Source: Symbiobacteriaceae bacterium (GTDB lineage: Bacteria; Bacillota_E; Symbiobacteriia; Symbiobacteriales; Symbiobacteriaceae). Taken from it: DNA of 6,438 nucleotides. The position numbers were made by a program, and so were the translations under genes. The notes beneath the pieces were generated by a model, which saw nothing but the letters and a program-made list of their open reading frames with translations, had not been told where the DNA came from and searched no databases. The stretch is taken from positions 1-6,438 of the forward strand of contig DAHVXO010000044.1 of NCBI GenBank assembly GCA_027356675.1, written 5' to 3'. Numbering within the stretch: position 1 is the first letter of the stretch; each line of letters begins with the position of its first letter. Positions 1 to 5,468 of the stretch are shown here, piece by piece.

Positions 1-63
1 AACTACAAGTTTGTATTCAGCCATCCGGATTACGGCGATGCCACCTGGGAGATCGCACTGTAA
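1..63 (+). CDS. 3' end of an unidentified protein gene (partial)
   Basis: Frame 1 is open from the window edge to a TAA at 61-63 and gives a 20-residue tail, NYKFVFSHPDYGDATWEIAL. The third codon positions are mostly G or C, as expected for this genome, and a strong hairpin begins 19 bases after the stop, which fits the end of a real gene. The tail is aromatic and mixed in character and has no motif I recognise, so no function is offered. It runs toward the secreted protease gene on the other strand. The main alternative is that frame 2, also open here, is the coding frame, but that frame would run through the terminator hairpin. Confidence 0.5.
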   Translation, partial: NYKFVFSHPDYGDATWEIAL

Positions 64-81
64 TCGCGTTCCGCCATTGAT

Positions 82-115
82 AATGGGGGCCTCGCTTTTC
101 GGCGAGGCCCCCATT
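82..115. terminator. Bidirectional rho-independent-type hairpin between convergent genes
   Basis: A perfect 14-bp stem (82-95 pairing with 102-115) closes a 6-base loop, TTTTCG. The core is GGGGGCCTCGC against GCGAGGCCCCC, flanked by A/T pairs, so the T residues at the stem edge give a short U-rich end in both directions. It lies 18 bases after the stop of the plus-strand gene and 15 bases beyond the stop of the minus-strand protease, the expected place for a shared terminator. The U tract is short on both sides. Confidence 0.85.
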
Positions 116-130
116 TCTTGCGCGCGCCCA

Positions 131-1858
131 CTACCGCCAGCTGACATCCAGCGAGTACGGCCCACTGCCTTCATAGGCCTGGACTTTCAAGAAGTACAGA
201 CCAGCCTTCCTGACCCGGAGGTTGATGGTCTCCTGGCGCCCGATGTCCTGTGAGATGGCCAGCTCATTGCCGGCGGCATCGTAGAGGTACAGGTCCAGGT
301 CGTAGTACCGCTCCAACCTGTCCGTCATGAGCAGTGTCGCGGCCACCGCACGATTGAGATCCGTGACCTCGAACCGGTACCAGATCTCACCGCCCTCGGT
401 GATGGTGCCCTTTCCCACTGAGTGGATGGGGTTGGCGGGGCCCAAGCCTGGCAGTCCCAGCACCCGCTGGACCGCCCGATACACGTTGATCCGGCCGAAG
501 CCGTAGTCGTTGTCCTTCCCGGGGACGCCCCAGTCCTGGGCGGTGGCGAAGATGGCATCCTGCACATCGGCCACGGTGAGATACGGGTTGGACTCCAGTA
601 GAAGCGCTGCCACGCCGGCGACGAACGGGGAGGCCATCGATGTGCCGCTGAAGGTTACGTACCGGTCCGCTGTGCCAGCCTGGGGCGCCGTGATACGGAT
701 ACCCGGCGCGCATACATCCGGCTTGATCCGGCCATCGGCGGTCGGTCCCCGGCTGGAGAAGGGTGCCGGGCTCCAGCCATTTTCGCCCGGGTCGCGCAAC
801 GCGCATACGGTGATTGCTCTCGCAGCAGCAGCGGGCGAGCCGATGGTGTGGTTATCGGGACCGCTGTTGCCGGCTGCCACCACGGCGACGATCCCTGCCT
901 CCACCGCTCCGTTGACGGCCCGGGAGAGGGCGTCTGCCCCATCGGAGGACCCGGAAGAGCCCAGGGAGAGGTTCATCACCTTGATGTTAAACTTCTCCTT
1001 GTGCGCGACCACCCACTCCACACCTGCGATGACCCGGGCGAAGCTGCCGGACCCATCATCGGACAGGACCTTTACACCGACCAGCGCGGCACCGGGAGCC
1101 ACACCGGCGAGGTTGGGGTTGGCCACCCCGGCCCCGGCGGCGATGCCAGAGACGTGCGTGCCATGCCCGTTGTCGTCGTAGGGGTCGGGCTTGTCGCTGA
1201 CAAAGTCCTTCCAACCGATGACCTTGCCCTTGAGATCCTTGTGGCCGGTGTTAATTCCCGTGTCAATGACCGCGATGACCGCGTCCTTCGTGCTATAGCG
1301 ATCAGCGAAGCCATCGCCGTCGCCCGAAACGCCGAAGTCCTCCCGTGCCTTTACGGCGCCGGTCCACCGGGTTGCACCGTCGAGCATGGTGTAGACCTGC
1401 TCATCGGCGCCGATGCTCTCGACCTCCGGCAAGGCCTGCAGGCTCGCCAGCTGGTCCTTGGTGAGATTGGCGGAAAAGCCATAAAGCGCCTGGCGGTATT
1501 CATGGGTCATCCGAATACCGGAGAGCTTCCCTTTCATCGTCTCGGGATCGACCGACGTGACCACGACCACCGCCAGCGTGCCATCTGACGTGGCAGCGTC
1601 GGCGACCTGCGCCGCCAGATGCGCTGCCAGCTTCCCGCCGGGCGCCGTGGCCTGCTCCGTGACCGCCATGCCATGCATCGGCTTGGCTGAGGCGGCCTCG
1701 CTCGCCGGGCCGGCCGCGAAGGGCAGGGCGCCGCGGGCCATGACCTTCAGGGGCCCCTCCCCAACGGCCCGCCCATCCGGTCCGGCATAAGCCGAAGCGA
1801 CGAGCAGTCCGGTGGCGGCCAACAGGGCCGTCGCGACTGCAACCAGTTTTCTGGTCAC
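131..1858 (-). CDS. Secreted subtilisin-like serine protease (S8) with I9 propeptide and PPC-like C-terminal domain
   Basis: This is a 575-residue endopeptidase of the S8 subtilase family, probably exported and self-maturing. Residues 1-25 form a Sec signal peptide (MTRK, a hydrophobic Ala/Leu/Val core, then ASAYA as a likely cleavage site). An Ala-rich segment (about 26-94) is followed by an I9-type inhibitor propeptide (about 95-157). The catalytic domain (about 160-470) has Asp199 in VIDTG, His232 in GHGTHVSG, oxyanion Asn331 in AAGNSG and Ser407 in GTSMASP. Residues about 475-575 resemble a pre-peptidase C-terminal (PPC) beta-sandwich (DLDLYLYDAAGNEL, GLYFLKV, GPYSLDV). The start is GTG, preceded by an AAAGGAAGGG Shine-Dalgarno at 1867-1876. 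The stop is TAG. A DGDGFAD loop at 180-186 looks like a calcium site, and the only two cysteines are Cys352 and Cys383. It appears to be transcribed alone. The family call is firm; substrates are unknown. Confidence 0.95.
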   Translation of the reverse strand: MTRKLVAVATALLAATGLLVASAYAGPDGRAVGEGPLKVMARGALPFAAGPASEAASAKPMHGMAVTEQATAPGGKLAAHLAAQVADAATSDGTLAVVVVTSVDPETMKGKLSGIRMTHEYRQALYGFSANLTKDQLASLQALPEVESIGADEQVYTMLDGATRWTGAVKAREDFGVSGDGDGFADRYSTKDAVIAVIDTGINTGHKDLKGKVIGWKDFVSDKPDPYDDNGHGTHVSGIAAGAGVANPNLAGVAPGAALVGVKVLSDDGSGSFARVIAGVEWVVAHKEKFNIKVMNLSLGSSGSSDGADALSRAVNGAVEAGIVAVVAAGNSGPDNHTIGSPAAAARAITVCALRDPGENGWSPAPFSSRGPTADGRIKPDVCAPGIRITAPQAGTADRYVTFSGTSMASPFVAGVAALLLESNPYLTVADVQDAIFATAQDWGVPGKDNDYGFGRINVYRAVQRVLGLPGLGPANPIHSVGKGTITEGGEIWYRFEVTDLNRAVAATLLMTDRLERYYDLDLYLYDAAGNELAISQDIGRQETINLRVRKAGLYFLKVQAYEGSGPYSLDVSWR

Positions 1859-1881
1859 GGTACCATCCCTTCCTTTCTTCG

Positions 1882-1918
1882 GCGCAGAGCTGCCCTGGCC
1901 GTCCCAAAAGCCCTGCGC
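1882..1918 (-). promoter_or_regulatory. Leader hairpin upstream of the secreted protease ribosome binding site
   Basis: On the minus strand GCGCAGGGCT (1918-1909) can pair with AGCTCTGCGC (1891-1882), giving a 10-bp stem with one G-U pair and a 17-base loop. It ends five bases before the purine-rich ribosome binding site and has no U tract, so it is not a standard terminator. Its position suggests mRNA stabilisation or modulation of translation of the protease. I recognise no known riboswitch or T-box element in it. The function is inferred from location only. Confidence 0.4.
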
Positions 1919-1957
1919 GACCCATGAGGGTGCGTGGGCGCACTGCCGTTACGTTGG

Positions 1958-1983
1958 GGATTCAATGAATTTTTCCAGAATCC
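1958..1983. repeat. Operator-like inverted repeat near the protease promoter
   Basis: GGATTC at 1958-1963 is repeated in inverted form as GAATCC at 1978-1983 with 14 bases between. Inside it lies a second small palindrome, TTCAATGAA (1961-1969). The repeat sits just downstream of the candidate -10 element of the protease promoter, where repressor operators are common. Six-base arms can occur by chance in an AT-rich patch, so this is only a candidate. Confidence 0.25.
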
Positions 1984-1995
1984 TGCCATATTTAC

Positions 1996-2023
1996 TTTAT
2001 AATTCCTGTTCTCGTAGCGAAAA
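1996..2023 (-). promoter_or_regulatory. Candidate promoter of the secreted protease gene
   Basis: The stretch from about 1960 to 2028 is a distinct AT-rich island in GC-rich surroundings, between the typA terminator and the protease gene. Reading the minus strand, TATAAA (2001-1996) could be a -10 box, with TTTTCG (2023-2018) as a poor -35 box 16 bases upstream. The -35 match is weak, so the exact boxes are uncertain. The position and base composition make a promoter somewhere in this island likely. It would give a leader of roughly 130 bases containing the hairpin at 1882-1918. Confidence 0.35.
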
Positions 2024-2031
2024 CATGAAAG

Positions 2032-2066
2032 GGCCGGGTCCCGGCGTAGAACGCTAGAACCCGGCC
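2032..2066 (-). terminator. typA: Terminator of typA
   Basis: On the minus strand GGCCGGGT (2066-2059) pairs with ACCCGGCC (2039-2032), an 8-bp all-GC-but-one stem. A smaller stem, GCGT with ACGC (2054-2051 with 2047-2044), forms inside the loop. Downstream the strand reads CTTTCATGTTTTC, a broken U-rich run. The hairpin starts 20 bases after the typA stop codon and separates typA from the protease gene. Confidence 0.65.
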
Positions 2067-2086
2067 GTCGTGCTTTGTGAAGGGCG

Positions 2087-3946
2087 TTACCGACCCTGCT
2101 GGAGCCGCTGGATCACGTCGGCGGTCAATTCCTTCCCCCGGGACAGCCGCTGGCGAATATTCGGGTCGAGATACGACTTGCGCATCCGGATCACCTTGGG
2201 CGTAACCTCCACCAGCTCGTCACCCGCGATCTGCTCGATGGCTTCCTCGAGGGTGAGCAGGTGGGGACGCTCGAGGCGGAGCGCCTCATCGGCGTTGGCG
2301 GAGCGAATGTTGGTCAGGTGCTTGGTCTTGCAGGCGTTGACGTCGATATCCTGCTCCCGGCTGTTCTCACCGATGACCTGGCCCATGTAGACCTCACCGC
2401 CGGGCTCGATGAAGAGAATGCCGCGCTCCTGCACCTGGTACAGGGCATACGTGGTGGTGGTGCCCGTCTCGGATGCGACCAGTGACCCGCGAGTCCGGCC
2501 GGCGATCTCCCCACGGAAGGGTCCGTAGCCGTGGAAGAGGTGGTGCATAATGCCGTAGCCCTTGGTCATGGTCAGGAAGTCGCCCCGGAAACCGATCAGG
2601 CCGCGGGCGGGAATCAGGAATTCCAGGCGCAGCTGACCGTTGCCGTTGTTGGTCATGTTGGTCATTTCGGCCTTGCGGTTGCCCAGCGCCTCCATCACAA
2701 CGCCCATGTACTCCTCGGGCACGTCGATGATCAACTGTTCGATGGGTTCCAGCTTGGCGCCGTCGGCATCGTGATGATAGATGACCTGCGGCTTGGAGAC
2801 GGCCAGTTCATACCCCTCGCGCCGCATCGTCTCAATAAGGATGGAAAGATGCAGCTCGCCACGGCCGGAGACCACGAAGGAGTCAGGCGACTCCGTGTCC
2901 TCCACCCGCAGGGCGACGTTCTTCTCCAGTTCCTTGTACAGCCGCGCCCGCAGGTGGCGGGAGGTGACGTACTTGCCCTCCCGGCCCACGAAGGGCGAGT
3001 CGTTGGTGCGGAAGGTCATCTGCAGGGTGGGCTCGTCCACCGTAATGGGCGGTAGGGCGATGGGCCGCTCCGGGTCAGTGATGGTCTCGCCGATGTTGAC
3101 CGACTCCAGGCCGGTCATGGCGATGATGTCACCCACAGAGACCTCTTCGAAGGGCACACGCTTGAGGCCCTGGAAGCCGAAAAGCTGGGCCGCCCGGAAC
3201 TTGGCCACAGTGCCGTCGAGCTTGGCGACTGCGACCTGCTGGCCAGCGCGCACCGTGCCCTGCCGGACCCGGGCGATGGCGACGCGCCCGACGAACTCAT
3301 CGTAGTCGAGCGAAGTGACCATGGCCTGCAGGGGCGCTTCGGGGTCGCCCTCGGGGCAGGGGATGTGCTCGATAATCGTATCGAAGATGGGCGTCAGACT
3401 CGTGGCCTGCTCATCCATCTTGTACTTGGCGACGCCGGACCGGCTGGAGGCGTAAAGCACCGGGTAGTTGATCTGGTCGTCCGTGGCACCCAACTCGATG
3501 AAGAGGTCTAGGATCAGGTCCTCCACCTCGGCGATGCGCTCGTCCGGCCGATCGATTTTGTTGATGACCACGACGGGCTTGAGGCCGGCTTCCATCGCCT
3601 TGCGCAGGACGAACTTGGTCTGGGCCATGGGCCCCTCCGAAGCGTCCACGATGAGCAGGCAGCCGTCCACCATGGTCATAATCCGCTCGACCTCACCGGA
3701 GAAGTCGGCGTGTCCTGGCGTGTCAACGATGTTGATTCGGACACCCTTGTAAGTGATACCGGTGTTCTTCGACAGGATGGTAATGCCGCGCTCACGCTCA
3801 AGGTCATTGGAGTCCATGACGCGCTCGGCCACCTGCTCGTTGGCGCGGAAGGTGCCGGACTGACGTAGCAGTCCGTCCACCAGGGTGGTCTTGCCGTGGT
3901 CAACGTGGGCAATAATGGCCACGTTGCGCAGGTTGGTCCGCTTCAT
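2087..3946 (-). CDS. typA: TypA/BipA ribosome-associated translational GTPase
   Basis: The product is a 619-residue member of the TypA/BipA family, GTPases related to EF-G and LepA that bind the 70S ribosome and help ribosome assembly and stress or cold adaptation. The G domain has the P-loop AHVDHGKT (13-20), switch I RERGITI (51-57), DTPGHADF (75-82), NKID (129-132) and YASSRSG (165-171). A beta-barrel domain II (about 205-290), EF-G-like domains III and V (about 305-385 and 400-475) and the TypA-specific C-terminus, with [20 protein letters not shown] (483-502), follow. Length is normal for the family. The ATG at 3946 is chosen because [20 protein letters not shown] matches the usual N-terminus and AAAGGAG lies 12 bases upstream (3959-3965). 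A longer frame from a TTG at 4015 has no suitable ribosome site. It has its own promoter and terminator, so it is probably monocistronic. Confidence 0.97.
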   Translation of the reverse strand: MKRTNLRNVAIIAHVDHGKTTLVDGLLRQSGTFRANEQVAERVMDSNDLERERGITILSKNTGITYKGVRINIVDTPGHADFSGEVERIMTMVDGCLLIVDASEGPMAQTKFVLRKAMEAGLKPVVVINKIDRPDERIAEVEDLILDLFIELGATDDQINYPVLYASSRSGVAKYKMDEQATSLTPIFDTIIEHIPCPEGDPEAPLQAMVTSLDYDEFVGRVAIARVRQGTVRAGQQVAVAKLDGTVAKFRAAQLFGFQGLKRVPFEEVSVGDIIAMTGLESVNIGETITDPERPIALPPITVDEPTLQMTFRTNDSPFVGREGKYVTSRHLRARLYKELEKNVALRVEDTESPDSFVVSGRGELHLSILIETMRREGYELAVSKPQVIYHHDADGAKLEPIEQLIIDVPEEYMGVVMEALGNRKAEMTNMTNNGNGQLRLEFLIPARGLIGFRGDFLTMTKGYGIMHHLFHGYGPFRGEIAGRTRGSLVASETGTTTTYALYQVQERGILFIEPGGEVYMGQVIGENSREQDIDVNACKTKHLTNIRSANADEALRLERPHLLTLEEAIEQIAGDELVEVTPKVIRMRKSYLDPNIRQRLSRGKELTADVIQRLQQGR

Positions 3947-3958
3947 CGCGTACAAACG

Positions 3959-3965
3959 CTCCTTT
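3959..3965 (-). promoter_or_regulatory. typA: Ribosome binding site of typA
   Basis: AAAGGAG on the minus strand precedes the ATG at 3946 by 12 bases, longer than usual. The spacer can fold into a small GCGT-TTGT-ACGC hairpin, which would shorten the effective distance. A CTCC at 3977-3974 could weakly pair with the GGAG. This site decides between the ATG and longer in-frame starts: the TTG at 3955 would be only three bases from the GGAG. Confidence 0.7.
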
Positions 3966-4022
3966 AAGGGCGGGGAGTTTACATGAAGAAAGAAGCCCGT
4001 GATCAAGGCCCCCAACTTTTGA

Positions 4023-4052
4023 ATTATAGGTCCATCGCTCCGGGGCTGTCAA
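4023..4052 (-). promoter_or_regulatory. typA: Consensus sigma-A promoter of typA
   Basis: On the minus strand TTGACA (4052-4047) and TATAAT (4028-4023) both match the housekeeping consensus exactly, with an 18-base spacer. Transcription would start near 4016 and give a leader of about 70 bases before the typA ATG. The -35 box lies 10 bases past the stop of the upstream membrane-protein gene, so typA need not rely on read-through. A perfect match in GC-rich DNA suggests strong constitutive expression. Confidence 0.9.
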
Positions 4053-4062
4053 GCGAGTTTCG

Positions 4063-4791
4063 TTACTTGCTCGTGGCGGGGGGAGGGATCGGGTCCGGCC
4101 GGAGCAGATTCTGCACTGTGCCGGGATCGAAGGCCGAGGGTGCGGCAACCTGGGGTGAACTGTAGGTGGCCCAGCGGGCGAAGACGTCGGGCAGGGACAT
4201 GAGGTCGAGGTCCGTGTCCACCTGACGGGCAAGGCTGAGGCCCTGCGAGACCCCCATGTTGACGCCCCGGGCGGTCACGGCCTCGGTCAGGGCGAGCAGT
4301 GCTTGGCCGGCCCGGCGGGCGCCCTGCTCCCCCCCATCGCCGATGTAGGCAAGTGTGGCAGCACCGCCAAGCGTGCGGCCGTCCACCGTGATGCCGCCGG
4401 CGGCGTCCACGAGGGTACCGAGTACGGCGGTGGGCAAGAAGACTCGGTGGTGAAGCTTGCGCTGCAGGAGTGCAGCGACCTGCTCCACCGCCCGCCGGGA
4501 GTTCTGCTCGGCAAAGACGCGCCGGGCCTGCTCCGGAGCCGGAAAGGGCACGGCGGTCAGCGCCCTGTCGACACGGGACTCCTCGACCACGATCAGAGTG
4601 GCTGCCCCGTCTGGTTTGCCTGCCTCGTATAGCCAGATCAGCGTCCGCGCCACTGCCGGCGCCTCAGCGGGTGGCTTGCGAGTCAACATGACCAGGGCCA
4701 GGACACCGATGAGCAGGAGGGCGACGCCTCCGCCCATCCAATAGAGGACCTTGTAGGGGTTTTGCGCAGGCCGGGATGGTTGCTTGGTCAC
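4063..4791 (-). CDS. Single-pass membrane protein with degenerate LCP (LytR-CpsA-Psr)-like domain
   Basis: The 242-residue product has a short basic N-terminus, one membrane segment (about 13-36, YWMGGGVALLLIGVLALVML) and an outside domain. The outside part resembles the LCP fold that transfers wall polymers to peptidoglycan. LIVVEESRVDRALTAVPFPAP fits the strand leading to the LCP SxPRDT motif, LGTLVDAAGGITVDG (about 124-138) matches the typical VDxxGGI segment, and LAYIGDGGEQGARRAGQ (147-163) fits the ALxYxR...R..RQ segment. The arginines and aspartate expected in active LCP enzymes are missing or replaced, so it is probably not a working transferase. The C-terminus is Pro-rich. The GTG at 4791 is preferred because GGAGG (4804-4808) lies 12 bases upstream. 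The ATG at 4818 has no ribosome site and abuts a large hairpin. The family assignment is by eye. Confidence 0.75.
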   Translation of the reverse strand: MTKQPSRPAQNPYKVLYWMGGGVALLLIGVLALVMLTRKPPAEAPAVARTLIWLYEAGKPDGAATLIVVEESRVDRALTAVPFPAPEQARRVFAEQNSRRAVEQVAALLQRKLHHRVFLPTAVLGTLVDAAGGITVDGRTLGGAATLAYIGDGGEQGARRAGQALLALTEAVTARGVNMGVSQGLSLARQVDTDLDLMSLPDVFARWATYSSPQVAAPSAFDPGTVQNLLRPDPIPPPATSK

Positions 4792-4824
4792 AGGCGGCAG
4801 ACACCTCCGGCGCCTCATTTCGAC

Positions 4825-4859
4825 AGACGCCCCCGGCGCATCCTGCGCCGGGGGCGTCT
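4825..4859 (-). terminator. Very stable intercistronic hairpin (terminator or processing/stabilising element)
   Basis: A perfect 16-bp stem (4825-4840 with 4844-4859) closes a 3-base loop. It contains a GACGCCCCCGGCGCA core. It begins five bases after the TGA of the upstream small gene and ends before the ribosome site of the membrane-protein gene. No U tract follows on the minus strand (only TCTGTCG), so it may end only part of the transcripts, or protect the upstream mRNA and set different levels of the two genes. Confidence 0.55.
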
Positions 4860-4863
4860 ATGA

Positions 4864-5346
4864 TCAATTCTTGGGGGCCGTCTCTTCCCCTATGTCCATG
4901 CGGGTGACCCGCCAGTGGCCGCCGAGGGGCGTGATGATCACGTTGTGCAGGAGTTGAAAGACCTCCAGGATATCCTTGTCCGCCACGATGACCTCTCCGT
5001 TGGTCTCAAGCGTCTCCAGCGCCTTCTTGTGCCGACGAGCAAAGGAGTTCATAGAACGGACGAAAGCGGGGTCGAGACCGGTGGCCGACTCCATGTCCAC
5101 GATGCAGTGATCGTCACCAAAGGTGTCGGTCAGCTGGGCGTGTACCAGGCCGAGGATGAAGAAGGCGGTGTCGTTCTCGACGGCCCGCCCCAGATGGCGC
5201 TCCACTCCCGGCCGGTCCAAGGTGATCCGCAGGGTGATCTCCAGCTTGTCACCCACAGACTTCGCCTCCCCCTCGGCACCCGGATATCCATAAATTACCA
5301 GACCATGGCGACCCATGTCAACCGAAACGCTACAGCGACCGGCCAT
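4864..5346 (-). CDS. Small soluble protein of unknown function
   Basis: I do not recognise this 160-residue protein. It has no signal peptide or membrane segment and is mildly acidic overall. The N-terminal half is strand-rich (VSVDMGRHGLVIYGYPG, LEITLRITLDR). The middle is likely mixed helix and strand (TAFFILGLVHAQLTDTF), a basic helical stretch RRHKKALETLE follows, and the C-terminal segment, HWRVTRMDIGEE, ends in APKN. The ATG at 5346 is chosen because GGAG (5359-5362) stands 12 bases upstream, the same spacing as its neighbours. In-frame GTG codons at 5397 and 5385 would add 17 or 13 residues but have poorer ribosome sites, so the start is uncertain. It is followed, after a hairpin, by the LCP-like gene and may share its transcript. 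It is divergent from the compact subtilase. Confidence 0.75.
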   Translation of the reverse strand: MAGRCSVSVDMGRHGLVIYGYPGAEGEAKSVGDKLEITLRITLDRPGVERHLGRAVENDTAFFILGLVHAQLTDTFGDDHCIVDMESATGLDPAFVRSMNSFARRHKKALETLETNGEVIVADKDILEVFQLLHNVIITPLGGHWRVTRMDIGEETAPKN

Positions 5347-5414
5347 TTCGGCACTATTCTCCGGTAGCAAATGCCCTTCGTCCACCGTACCATGCACTAC
5401 CTTATGTCTGCCCT

Positions 5415-5446
5415 ATTCTACGGTCTGGCAGCGGAAGCGGTGTCAG
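5415..5446 (-). promoter_or_regulatory. Weak candidate promoter of the small unknown gene
   Basis: On the minus strand TAGAAT (5420-5415) is one base from the -10 consensus, and CTGACA (5446-5441) is one base from the -35 consensus. The spacer is 20 bases, longer than normal, so the pairing is doubtful. A start near 5408 would give a leader of about 60 bases to the ATG at 5346. The divergent gap 5347-5468 shows no convincing plus-strand promoter for the compact protease. Confidence 0.3.
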
Positions 5447-5468
5447 GTAGGCGGAGGTGCGGACCTGC

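Noticed and set aside
848..1588. Long plus-strand open frame (246 codons) opposite the secreted protease
   Set aside because: Its product has low-complexity, GC-driven composition and no motifs, and it lies fully antisense to a gene with a complete catalytic set.
1998..2003. Exact TATAAT on the plus strand
   Set aside because: No -35 match lies at the right distance and nothing on the plus strand downstream looks like a gene; it is the mirror of the AT-rich minus-strand promoter patch.
2531..3055. Plus-strand open frame of 174 codons opposite typA
   Set aside because: It lies antisense to conserved TypA sequence and has no ribosome site or motif.
3979..3984. Minimal ATG-TAA start-stop element in the typA leader (minus strand)
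   Set aside because: No Shine-Dalgarno sequence precedes it, so it is probably chance.
3947..4015. N-terminal extension of TypA from a TTG at 4015
   Set aside because: The extra 23 residues do not match the family, and the start would lie at the likely transcription start with no ribosome site.
3947..4022. Possible riboswitch or T-box in the typA leader
   Set aside because: The leader is only about 70 bases, with weak 4-bp pairings and no conserved element I recognise.
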